A stretch of DNA of 64,000 nt. Origin: Polyporus tsugae (Eukaryota > Basidiomycota > Agaricomycetes > Polyporales > Polyporaceae). Location of the stretch: positions 620,001 to 684,000 of the forward strand of contig JAHRBS010000002.1 in NCBI GenBank assembly GCA_024305745.1. Direction: 5' to 3'. The position numbers and the translations under genes are program-made. The notes beneath the pieces are model-generated. The model was not told the origin of the DNA. It did not search any database and saw only the letters and a list, made by a program, of their open reading frames with translations. Below are positions 47,773-58,636 of this stretch, piece by piece; positions within the stretch are counted from its first letter, which is position 1, and every line of letters begins with the position of its first letter.

Positions 47773-47810
47773 GGTTGAACGTTGAACGTTGAACAGTACT
47801 GTACTGTACT
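47773..47810. repeat. Short compound microsatellite
   Basis: Three GTTGAAC units are followed directly by three overlapping TACTG-type units. Confidence 0.75.
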
Positions 47811-48616
47811 AGTGAGGAGGACCATCAGAGACTCGGGATGATCATGAGAGGAACGATCGGGAGGGGAACACATGATATCTGTCATAGCCGACGTGCTGGT
47901 ATAATACCTGCTATAGATCTCGGACGAAATTGCTGCGCGGATCGGATAAGTAATTGAGCCCGAAGCTCCACGGTCGTCGATGATTCGAATGCAGCAAGGA
48001 CATAAAGGTCGCCTTCATGCTGGTTGGTCGAGGGGGCAAGGCGAGGGATGGTGCGCGTTTCCGAGTCAGGGCCGGGGGGCTTGATATGGACAAGGGAGAT
48101 CTGAGATCGTAAGCGACCGGAAGGGGAAAGAGGGCCGGGCGGCTACGGCTTGATTAGAACTCATGTTGTGCCAACACAATAAGCTGGCCATGGCGTCCTC
48201 CGCTTTCTTGTCACTGCAACAGTCCCCATCCTCCTGCTCTCTTCCACACCACCACCGTCGCGACACCCTCCTTCTTCATCGCCCACACCGCTCCCGCAAC
48301 GCCCGCGTTTCAACCCTCCTGCGTGGAGGACACTGAACACTTCCGACAGCGCCCCATCTTGCGATCTGACCGCAGAACAGAGCCACAGGAACCTTTCCTA
48401 TCGAGGCACTAAGGGTCCACTTTCTATCTCTTGAGCTGTCGCTTGGCTCAAAGTCAGTCCTTCTATCGCCGCCCGCACGGTCAAGTGGAGTCCGTGCACC
48501 TGTCCAGCCCACCGTATCGTCGGCCTTCCGCAGAGTTACAAATTTAGGTCTCCCTTCCACCCCAACCTTTCCCAGCTCCGACTTTCCGTATCCGTTGGCG
48601 GCTCATAGTTCAGAAG

Positions 48617-51600
48617 ATGGCCCTCTTCATAGAAGGCATCCATCAGGTATGTCCTCTCCCCGGTTTCCCCTCCTTCCTCTCTTCCTCCCTACTCACCCTC
48701 ATGACCCATCAGGGCGGTCCCGGCACTGGCTCCCTCGGAGGCCCTCCTTCAGGACACGTACGTCGTCTCTTCATTCCTGCTTCTTGTCTGGTGTGGCTTC
48801 CGCATCCTTGTCTATCCGCTTCGGTACTCGCTTACCCGACCTTGGCGGAGCGCGCGTCGGAACGCGGGTACTGGGTGCAGGAACCATGCGTAGACCACTC
48901 ACAGGCGGCTTCGTATTGTCTGCAACGCGAGCTACTGTAGTCTGACGTCTGCCGTAGAACTACAAGAGAGCCGTCCAGCGCCCCGCACCCAAGGAGTTTT
49001 CAGTAGAGGTTATCCCTCCGTCCAAGCTTGGTGATTACTCTCGATTTGCTTCCTAGCTACTGCAGCTGACGAGTCTCACAGGCAGCGGTTACTGCTATGG
49101 CATGCGAATTACCCCCTTCGATACCGATATTGCAGACACCCGATCCATCAAGTCCGGCTCGTCAATCCACGAATATGACGTGTGGCGACGATGGGAGGAT
49201 TGTCTTTGGTTCCAGGAGATCCTAGAGGGGGAGTATGCTCTGATGGCTCGCCAGAAACGCTCGCGCCTCGCAGCGGGCAAAGGCGTGAAGAAGAATGGGG
49301 TATACATCCATTCAGACCACGCCGCATCTTTCGAATCCCTACCACCCGGCCCCGACGCCAACACGATCGCAAAGGACATCCATGATCTCATCCCACGCCT
49401 AACGAAGAAGGGCACGCTCTTCCGCGCAAGTCAGTCGACAATCGAGCAACGCGGCCGCGAGTTTGAAGCCCTGATCCATGCACTGTGGCAAGACGACGTC
49501 CCGATGCTCATCAGGGAGCTCCGTGACACTCGGCTCGTTCGCGACTTCTTTGGATACTGGCGACGAGACCTAGACCACGACAGGAAACGCCAGTCGTACT
49601 CTAGCAAGGGGGCAAACAGCGCACGCAACTCCGTCTCCAGTACTGCGTTCTCCATGTATTTTTCCGCGTCCAACATCTCCCTCGCGCTTCCCAACGCATA
49701 CGCCGATCTTCCTCCGAGCCCAGCACTGCCTACACCGCGATCATTCCAGTCCCAGCAGGACTCCTACCGACGAAACTCCTCCCAGTCCTGGCAACGCGAC
49801 GATTCACGCCGACGCTCAACGGGCTCGGGCAGCAGAGTCACGCCGCCCGTCACGTATGCGACGTCCGATTCGTCCGCATCCACCGTTAGCGTGGGTGAGC
49901 CACAGTCCCCCTTACCCGCGGAACAGGCGCAGGACATGACGTTTTACGTGTCCACGCGCGGCTCGCTCGCGCTCAACACGGTCGAGGACGACGAGGCAGC
50001 GCGCGCCGAGTACATCAACTCCCCGCTCTCAGCGCCCGCGCGCGTGCAGCAGCGCTCATGGGCGGCCGACCGCGACGCCGACCGCCCATATTCGTTCCCC
50101 GACGAGGACGAGATTGTCCTTATGCCAGACATGGTCAAGCCCCGGCAAGACACGCTCTCCTCGCCCGGCGAGTTCCAGCCCGGGCTGCAAGCGCTCCCGG
50201 AAGACAGCGAGCTGGTGCATGTGTCGTCCTCGCTCCCTATCGCATCTACATCATATCACAGTGATATGGAAGAGGGATCACGTCCGCCAGTTAGAAGGCC
50301 GCGCAACAACTCGTGTCCCGACCGGTCGAACAGGCAGTGTTTGTTCATTCCGGTAGACGGACCCAGGTCCGCAGACGTCCGCGGGGGCTTCTCGATCCTC
50401 AAAGAGCTCCGTCTGGACGAAAACGCGTTGAGCATGCAGCAGACGGGAGATGACCAGCCGCTGAGGACGCCGACGTACACGTCCTCGTCGCGGACGTCGT
50501 CCATGGCCTTCTCGAGCTTCTCGAACTTCTCCGGGGCTGGGGAGTCCCGCCGCTCGTCATGGCGAACGTCGATGGCGTCGGAAAGCAGCGTCGCGCAATC
50601 TTTCGCGACGGGCTTCTCGAATGGTTCGTGCGCGGACTTCGACCGCCCACTGGATAACCGGCATTCGATCGCATCCATGGCTTCTGGGTCGACTAGCAGC
50701 GGTCGCCAAACAGCACTGGCGCGCAGGCAGTCAATGGAGACCCTCAATTCTGTGTTATCAGAGTTGACGATCGACTCGAGTATCCTCCCAAGGAGCTATA
50801 CCCCCCCTCCACCCCAGAATGCCTCCCTCAGACGGTCATTGTCGGCGGGCAGCAGGCATCCGCCCAGTATCATGGCCACGCTCGGCGGTGAAGGCGAGTG
50901 GGAGGATCAACATGATGATTTCATTGACGCATACTTCTACGGTGAGTATCACATTCTCCTTTATCGCTCCCATTCATCCCCCTTCTCTTCCTTTCGTAAT
51001 CCCTTTGAACTTTAAATTTACAAACCATCTGTTCATCCCTTCGCTCTACCCCCGCCGCGACGTGACCATGACATCTGACACGTCCGCGCTTCGCGCTATC
51101 TTGCATAGATCCCGGCATCGGCCTCCACCCGGACGCATTCGAGGAGCCACCAAGGACCCCACCCCCACCCCCGCAGCAACCCCTCCCACCCCCCTCCCAG
51201 CGCGAGCCCTCCAGAAAGATCTCGACCCCAGATCGCTTTCCCAAGCCCTTCCAGAACCGGCCCCCCGGGCAGTTCCACCTCCCCTGGTCCCCGGCGACCT
51301 TACCCAGGCGTCCCCAAACCGCCCCCCTCGGGGAACCAGCCTCCGCGCCCGCTTTCAGCCGCCCGCAGACGAGCTGGAGCATGGCGAGCTCGCCGCCCCA
51401 GTCACCCACGAGCCCGACGATGGGCGAAGGCAGCATCACGCTCAAGGCGGTTCTGCAGGAGAGCATCGTGCTCCTACGCGTGCCGCGCGGCGCGCCGCTC
51501 GACGAGGTGCGGGAGCGCCTGCGCGACAAGTTCGCCGCACATGAGGGCGTGCAGCTCGCGCGCGCGTTCGTTGTCGGCTGGGTCCCGTCCGCGGCTGCTG

Positions 51601-51767
51601 TGAGGGGGATGGCGGCGCCGAGCGGGCGGCGGCGCGCGAGCTCGGTGTCGAGCGCGGGCGCGCAGGCGCTGCGGTACGTGCATACCGACGACGAGTGGCA
51701 GGCGGCGATCGAGGCGTCTGCGGGGGGGAAGATGACGGTGCGGTTGTTCAACCCGCAGATGCTGTGA
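48617..51767 (+). CDS. PX and PB1 domain protein, possible polarity scaffold
   Basis: The spliced protein is 888 residues from five exons: 48617-48646, 48713-48757, 48958-49030, 49082-50941 and 51109-51767. A PX phosphoinositide-binding domain begins near residue 35, with FSVEVIPPSKLGSGYCYGMRIT and later YDVWRRWEDCLWFQE. A helical segment follows, then a long Ser-rich linker, a Pro-rich stretch, and a C-terminal PB1-like domain (about 780-888). The PB1-like part has IVLLRVPRG and the acidic HTDDEWQAAIE segment. PX followed by C-terminal PB1 recalls the polarity scaffold Bem1/Scd2, but the SH3 domains are absent. Binding to membrane phosphoinositides and to another PB1 protein is inferred. The first two coding exons are 30 and 45 nt, and intron 2 is 200 nt, so the N-terminus is less certain. 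Confidence 0.8.
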
Positions 51768-52549
51768 TTTTTTCTGGTTTTCGGTTTGGGCTGTGCTGCC
51801 CGGCACTCCTTCGCCCGTAAGATACTCCACGTTACCCGCTCCGCAACCCGTCACCCCCGCGATACCGACGACGCCGACGCCGTCGCGTTGTTTGTTCTGT
51901 CCGCGTCTCAGATACATATCTCACGACCTCTCACGACCATACACACATCCTACACGCTCTTATCCTATTTATCCTGTCTCCCTAGGATATTTACATCTAC
52001 ATTTCTTATGACTGGCCTCGTTTTTCTTGGCTTACCTCCGTGCTGTACACTTGCTGCTTGTATTATGTCGCCCTGCTGTGATGGCTGTTCGTTCGTCCTC
52101 CGCTGCTTATCCACCTTATCCCAGCCTCCGCTGCTGTCTACTACTGTACCATTCCGCCACTGTACTACACTTACACTTACTTATTAGACTCGGCGCAGGG
52201 TGACCCATTCTGTCGTCCTCTGGCTGCTGAAGCCCTTCTTCGTTCGCCTTTCGTCTTCGACTTCACCTTCACTTCCGCGACACGATGCGTTTCGTTCGCT
52301 CCCACACTCCCTTATAACGGCGCCTTTTTCGTCTTTTCGTCCCATCTTATTAGGTTGTCCTCGTTGCAAAAGTACAGTGTATATAGTTATATCGGAATGC
52401 CTGTCGTAAGGTAGCAGCACGAGAACGAACAGATAAAGAAATCGTAAACCCCACCCATGCATCGTCCTGCTACCAAAAGCGCCATCCAAGTAACCCACCC
52501 GTCGATCATAACGACCATAAGGTTGGAAGTGGATGCGCATGCAAGCCAT
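51768..52549. other. Convergent 3' region, PX-PB1 and ARP10
   Basis: Pyrimidine-rich sequence between two convergent stops, presumed 3' UTRs. No gene is visible. Confidence 0.6.
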
Positions 52550-54714
52550 CTAATAGCCCACCACCATTTGCTCCGGCGAGAACAGAGGGGGCGGAGCCGC
52601 AGCGGGCGGTCGTGGCGCAGGAGGCGCGCCGACGGGGAGAGGCGTCCTCGTCCAGTCGGGGAGGATGTTTTTCGCCGGGGAGGACCGTGCGGAGCGTGCG
52701 GGCGAGGAGTCGACGGCCATCTGGACGTCCTCGTCGGGGTCCGGCTGCGCCTCCGCCTCGTCCCACTTTTCGCGCTGCACTTCGACGCCGCCGGTCTTCA
52801 GCGCGCTGTGAGGAGAGGAGGAGATGAGAAGGGAAGATGGTTAGCCATTAGCTAGCGCAAGGATATACAACCGCAAGGGACGTACCCCGCGAGAGACCCG
52901 CCGACCCAAGCCATCATCGACGGCGTGAACGCAGGTGCCTTGCCCGCGCTCGCCGCGGAGCTTGGGTTCCCTGGAGGAGGCGGCGCCGGGTTGTTGAGGA
53001 TCGCAAAGTAGGGGAGAAGCGGGCGCAGCGCTGCATACTTGTCGTACGCGGCGGGGCGTGGCCGCGGCCTGCCTGCGCGTGACGGCGCGGCGGACGACGA
53101 CGTCGAATTAGAGATGCGTGAGACGGCGCGGGTGAGCTCTACTTGTAGGCGGGGTATGAACCCCGGGAGCATGGGCGTGCCCCCGACGACGAGGATCATG
53201 GAGGCGAGCGTTTTCCGCAGGTCAACTGGTACCTATCCAGACAGATTGGGATTTGAATTCGACCTTGCCAAGCGGGTAGATACGCATATATGTCCTTACC
53301 TTGAGGAGCGTGTCTAGGATGACCTCGGCGACGCTGCTCTCGTCCACGTCCCCGCCTTCAAACAGCACTTCCGCCGCCCTTTCCCGTATCCACCCCGGGA
53401 TGATCAGCGTGCCCCGTCCGGTGCCCGTCTGCTGCGACGGCGGCGGGTCCACCCGCATGTGAATGTCCGTCGCGGTTGAGTGCCTCCCGTACATCGTTGC
53501 GAGCGCCTGGACCCGGTCCTCCCGGAGGGCAGGGTCCATGCCCGCGAGCTGGGAGTGCGAGACGACCGAGTACCCCGACGACGCGGCGTGCGCCGAGAAG
53601 CTGCTGTCCATGTCCGCGGACACGCGCGAGAAGTCGGACTCGGACAGTGCGGGATCGCTCGGGGGCAGATCGTGCTCGGACGGGCCGGGGGACATGGGGT
53701 GCGATTGCGACTGCGCGGGGCCGCCGTCGGCATCGATGGGCTCGCCGACGAAGCAGATGCGCGTCTTGATCTCGTCGACAAGCCTGTCGGTCAGGATGTC
53801 CTGGGGCACGCGGATGGAGCGCGAGGCGGCGGGGATGTTCATCGTCGCGCTGAGGGACGTCGCTGGGGGGATGTAGGTGCCGAACATGAGTAGGAGAGCT
53901 TTGATGTGGTTGGATAATCGGGCACCGGCGAGTGGGGTGGTGTGGAGGTGGGGGTATAGTGGGCGGCAGGAGAATATCTAGGGACGGGTTGTGAGTGCGT
54001 GTGTCGGTACGGTTGTGCGGCGGACGTACTGGGAGGACGGTGGACTCGAGGTGACCGCAATCGAGGACGAGTCCAGTAACGCGGCCGGCGGCCAAAAGAG
54101 CGAGCAAATGACTTGACGCGAAGGATATTGAAGGCACCTATACAATGGTCAGATGAACGGAGATGCTACTCGAAGATGCTAGCCGTACCTGAAGGTTATT
54201 GAACAATATCCGCGCGATAGTCTCCTTTATGTGTAGGGGGAGTAGCGGATGTTCGACCAAAATGACCTTGCGGGATTTTGGGTCTGTCAAAAGAGAACTT
54301 CAATCAAAGTGAGGGAGACCCTTTGGGCATGAAATTGCAGACGTACTTGTGGAACACGGAACGCAGACAGGCCTGGAGCTTTGCTTCGAGTATGGAGTCC
54401 TCCTCTTGTCTCTCGGCTGGCTTTGAGGCACGATTGAGAGTCCATAGAGACTCCCCGGTATCACCTCCGGTACAGAACACGTCTCTTGGCTTGCCTTCTC
54501 CACTGAAGCCTACTTTCCATATGCGAGAGCCTGGGTCAAGGATGATCCTGTCCTCCGTTCCATAGAGCGAGTGTCTTCGGGTGGTTGGGTAGTGTGGAGA
54601 CGACTGCACGACGTGCGACGAAGCTACGCGAGAAGTTTGGGGAGTTCCTGTTGGGGTAGAGGGTTCGTGGGCGGAACCGGTCGGTCTGCGAGGAGTGCTT
54701 GGGACTGTAGACAT
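52550..54714 (-). CDS. ARP10: Actin-related protein 10 (dynactin pointed-end subunit)
   Basis: This is a predicted Arp11-type subunit of the dynactin complex that links dynein to cargo. The spliced protein is 621 residues from six exons: 54714-54347, 54297-54189, 54137-54030, 53977-53300, 53232-52886 and 52805-52550. After a Ser/Thr/Pro-rich start, an actin-fold half carries IILDPGSRIWKVGFSGE. A DPKSRKVILVEHPLLP stretch, a VPSISFASSHLLALLAAG block, GLVLDCGHLES, and a late LVVGGTPMLPGF motif follow. These match ARP10 and not canonical actin. The middle and C-terminus hold Ser/Pro-rich insertions, common in fungal ARP10. The first splice pair (donor after 54347, AAG acceptor before 54297) is set by frame. 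An upstream in-frame ATG at 54729 is possible. Confidence 0.85.
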
Positions 54715-55219
54715 GATGCAACGCGCCAAGCCACTGGCAGACTGGTATTGAACTTGTTCAGTGCGGGCAGAAACTCCGAATCAGAAGATGACGGTAGCGA
54801 TACGAGAAAACTGAAGCTCTAGTCACAGAAGAGAAGGCGGAGAATGTCAAAAGACGAGGGGCATGGCCATTGCAGGTGGGCCGTGGAAAGGGGCCGCTTC
54901 AAGGCTGGAGACGCCTGCTTGATTATTGGTCCCGAAAAGGCAAGGGCGGGATTGATGCGCCTGCGCTCTTTAGCAGGAACGTCAATCATGGCAGACACCG
55001 AGACTACAGTCCAGTCGCAGATGGCACGCTCACCATCTCGTCCTCCTCCTGCCTCCCGTAATACTCTCCGTACATACACTCACTTCTCGACTCCGGCGTA
55101 CCCGGGTCTGAAACTGTAACGTTTCATCTCCCAGCTGCTTGCCGACTCGCGTTCACTGCCCGGTGGTACACTTCCTCCACCTCACTTGTCTGGTCCCTCT
55201 ACTACGGCGATTTTGAGCC
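54715..55219. other. Divergent promoter region, ARP10 and GT17
   Basis: About 500 bp between the two starts. No gene or clear TATA box is visible. Pyrimidine-rich sequence precedes the GT17 start. Confidence 0.55.
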
Positions 55220-56522
55220 ATGCTCGTTCGACGGCGCTCCTTAGTCGTTTTTGCGGTGGCTGTCTCGCTCATCCTCACCATGGGCTACACCATTACAAGG
55301 TGCGTACACCCAATCCTGCATCGCGCGCATCCAACAAGTGGCAGTATCATCTAGCCTTCGCGTCCGCAACTTCCTCTCTTACTCCACCCGCCCTCTCTGG
55401 GACAAACCATCGGGTCCCCAGAGAACCCTGCCGCACTACTACGCCGAAGGCATCTCCTTCGACGACCACCTCTGCGCCCTCCACGGCTGGACCCCGCGCG
55501 ACAAGAACGAGCTCCCCGAGGTCTGGGACGCCGTCCTCTTCTCCTCCGAGCTCGACCTCTTCGAAATCCGCCTGCACGAGCTCGCGCCCGTCGTCTCCAA
55601 GTTCTTCGTCGTCGAGGCCGACCGCACCTTCACCGGCATCCCCAAGAACCTCACCTTCGCCGCGCACGCCGACCGCTTCGCCCCGTTCGCCGACAAGCTC
55701 GTCCACTCCGTCTTCCGCGCGCGCACGCTCGCCCCGGGTGAGAGCCCGTTCGTCAACGAGGGCAACCAGCGCCGGCACATGGACGCCCTCCTCCGCGAGC
55801 AGATGGACAAGGACAGGGCGAGGGCGAAGGCGCCGCCGCTCGTCGTATTCTCGGACGTCGACGAGATCCCATCCGCGCACACGGTGCGGCTGCTGCAGCG
55901 GTGCAAGGCGCCGAGCCCCATCCACCTCCAGATGCGCGAGTACCTGTACTCGTTCGAGTGGCCCGCGGGCGAGGGGAGCTGGCGCGCGCAGGTGCACCAG
56001 CTCGGCGCGCCGGGGAGCGGGTACAACCATGGGCAGGTCGCTGATTCGATGCTCGCGGACGCGGGGTGGCATTGCACCTTCTGCTTCAGGTATCTGCACG
56101 AGTTCGTGGAGAAGATGATCGGTGCGTTCGTTTATTTCTCGCGAGTTCGTGTGCTCTGGTTAATGACGCGAACTCAGGATACTCACATGCGGATCGCGTC
56201 ACCGACAAGTCATTGCTCCAACTTGAGAGAATACAGCAGACAATATGCGAAGGGAAGGATATCTTTGGGATGCTACCTGAGGCGTACAAGGTGTGTCACA
56301 CTGTCCATCGGCGTCGGGCTTGCTCTGAATGTTTTGTAGTGGAAAGACCTGCTCGCCCTTATCGACAAAGACGCGTAAGTACCTAGCTAACATGCCACAC
56401 GAACCTCCTGCTGAAGGAGCTGCTACAGTTCACCGTCAGCTGTGCACGTTCCTGTATACCTCATTGAAAACAGCGACAAATATAAATTCCTCCTACCTGG
56501 TGGATGCATACGGGAACCATGA
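55220..56522 (+). CDS. GT17 family N-acetylglucosaminyltransferase-like
   Basis: This is a type II Golgi-like membrane protein of glycosyltransferase family 17, whose animal members add the bisecting GlcNAc to N-glycans. The spliced protein is 362 residues. It has an N-terminal Arg cluster and transmembrane helix (about 7-22), then [15 protein letters not shown] and [11 protein letters not shown] blocks. A DxD motif (FSDVDE, Asp194-Asp196), a YLYSFEW segment and a GYSHADR motif follow, and the C-terminus has [16 protein letters not shown]. Exons: 55220-55299, 55355-56121, 56178-56290, 56340-56374 and 56429-56522. The acceptor substrate in fungi is unknown, because most fungi lack complex N-glycans. 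Confidence 0.87.
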
Positions 56523-56777
56523 AGGTATGTCCCCAGCCCGGGCCCTGCTAGCATTCAAAATGACGTATCGTTCCGCGTCCCAGGGAATACCAATGCGCCG
56601 ATCCCGATCAGTTGCTCAATGTACTATATAGCACCCCTTGCACGTCTTCCCCACCCTCAGCCCATACCCAATCACACACTGGTAATGCCTTTTCATGAAT
56701 GATGACAGAGAAAAGAGATGTCCGTCCGGTCATACAACAAAAGCACAAGCATACAATCCGCAACACCGTCCTAGAAC

Positions 56778-58636
56778 TCATTTCCCCGTCAGGCTCTCAA
56801 GCCCGTACTCGCTGTCGACCCCCCGGTCGATGTCGTTGAATGGGTCGCGCATGCTGCCGACCTTCTCGCGCCAGAGCTGGGTGTAGAGCTTCTTGATCTT
56901 CTGCAGTTCCGCGTCGAGGGCGGCCGCTTTTGTCGCGAGCGCCATGAAGGTCGCGTGTTGCGCTTCAAGCGTCGACACGATCGCTGGCGATACGCGACCG
57001 CGAACGTCAGCAAACATGGTGGCGCGGTCGAGAGAATGTCGCGCCAAACCTCACCTTGTGGTGTCTGTTGCGTCTGAGTGGCCGACGCGAGCTTGCGCTC
57101 AATATTCTATAGAGAAGCGAGCCCGTCCGTTCAGCCCACGGCCTATCCTTTCTACCCCGGAAGCTGGGAACCCACCTCGATCGTCGCCTTGTACCACCGC
57201 AGCCGCTCGCGGATCTGCTCCGCGACGCGGGTGAAGAACTCGAGCGGGAAGTTGGCGTGCGTCTTGAGGTACTGCCCGTGCTGCTGCGGGTTCCGGAAGC
57301 CCTCGATGATGCGCGTCGCGACGATCGTGTCGTGGACGGTCTGCTCCGCCTTGAGCTTCAGGTCCCGCGTGTGCTGCACGTCGGACTGCAGGACTGAGAT
57401 CGCGCCAGTGAGGACCTATGTAGATATGGCAGACGAGGATGGTTAGACTCGGTATGGCGCGTGGCTACGGGGGCATGGGGAAGCGGGATAGGACGGTACC
57501 TTCTGGACGGTGCGGATCTCCTCCTGACCCTTCAGCGGCTCCTCGCCGAGCTTCCGCTGTTTGAGGTCGTTGCATATTTGTATGCGGGACTGGAATTGGG
57601 CGCTATGCAATGCGACAAGTCAGGTCGTGCCTCACAAGATGAACGAGGGCGCGTACTCGAGAGCCTCAAGACCCCTCTTTACGTCGTCAGAAAGGTCGTT
57701 GAACTTCGTCGATTTCGTGAACAAGGGTGGCCCTGTTGGCTGTGCACTACAACGGCAGCGCGGATGTCATGAATGGGATAAATGGCAGACCACAGAAAGA
57801 GGCAGACTCACGGTTGTTGCATCACAGGCCTCCCCCATGATGACCCTCCTGCCTGTGTCCCCGCCGTCGGCCCGAACAGACCCGGCTGCATCGCCTGGGG
57901 CTGCAGCGTGCTCCCGAACCCTCCGAATGTGCTCTGCTGCGCAGGCTGTGTCTGCGCCGTGCTTCCAAACAGCGACGTACCGCCCGTCGTCCCGCCGAAC
58001 AGCGGTCTTTGTTGTTGCTGGTTGGCCGTCCCGAATAAGCCTCCCGTAGGCTGCTGTTGTTGTTGCTGCTGCGGCTGCTGCTGCTGTCCCGCCGGTTGAC
58101 CGAACAAGCCCCCAGCAGGCTGTTGGGTGGTCTGGCCGAATAGACCTGTTGAAGGCTGCTGCTGCTGTTGCTGTTGTGGCTGGCCAAAGGCCCCGCCTCC
58201 AAACAGCGACGTCCCTTGGGCAGGTTGTTGTTGTTGTTGTTGGCCCTGCTGCTGCTGGGGATTCTGGCCAAACAGATTTGTTCCTGTCGCCCCCGTGTTC
58301 TGGGTCGTGGATCCAAAGAGTCCAGTGCCAGCAGTGCCGGTATTTTGCGCCGTAGAGCAAAACATAGACGTTCCCTGCGCAGGTTGGTTCTGTATTGCAG
58401 GCTGTCCGAATCCACCGAACGCGGAGGGGGCGCCTTGCTGCTGTGGTTGCTGCTGTGTGCCCCCGAACAGAGATCCGGTAGGCTGCGCGGTGCTCTGCCC
58501 AAACAATCCGCCTGTCTGGCCGGCGGGCTTCCCGCCGCCGAAAAGCGGACTGAGGTACAGGACTCGGAGTAAGCTCAGAAACACTGAGACAGACGAACGC
58601 GACGTACTTCGCAGGATTGGGGTTGCTGAAAGCCAT
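56778..58636 (-). CDS. NUP57: FG-nucleoporin Nup57/Nup54
   Basis: This is a channel nucleoporin of the Nup62 (Nsp1-Nup49-Nup57) complex in the nuclear pore. The spliced protein is 485 residues from seven exons: 58636-58608, 58549-57812, 57746-57657, 57602-57500, 57415-57176, 57106-57055 and 56983-56778. Residues 10-256 form an FG/GLFG repeat domain with long poly-Gln runs. The rest is coiled-coil with TKFNDLSDDVKRGLEALD, SRIQICNDLKQRKL and HATFMALATKAAALDAELQ. The order of FG repeats followed by a Nup54-type helical domain is diagnostic. The gene ends 255 bp from the convergent GT17 gene. Confidence 0.9.

Larger units (their letters stand above)
44463..48616. other. 4.2 kb gene-poor stretch
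   Basis: No protein gene is recognisable on either strand. It contains a perfect 12-bp hairpin at 46249-46275 and a short microsatellite near 47773-47810. The last 250 bp are CT-rich and likely hold the promoter and leader of the PX-PB1 gene. Confidence 0.5.

Noticed and set aside
53358..54137. A 259-codon minus-strand frame rich in Pro, His and Arg
   Set aside because: Only its first 36 codons are ARP10 exon 3. The rest reads through an intron and in the wrong frame of exon 4.
55186..56118. A 310-codon Ser/Arg/Thr-rich plus-strand frame
   Set aside because: It is an out-of-frame shadow of the GT17 gene, whose own frame carries the DxD and other family motifs.
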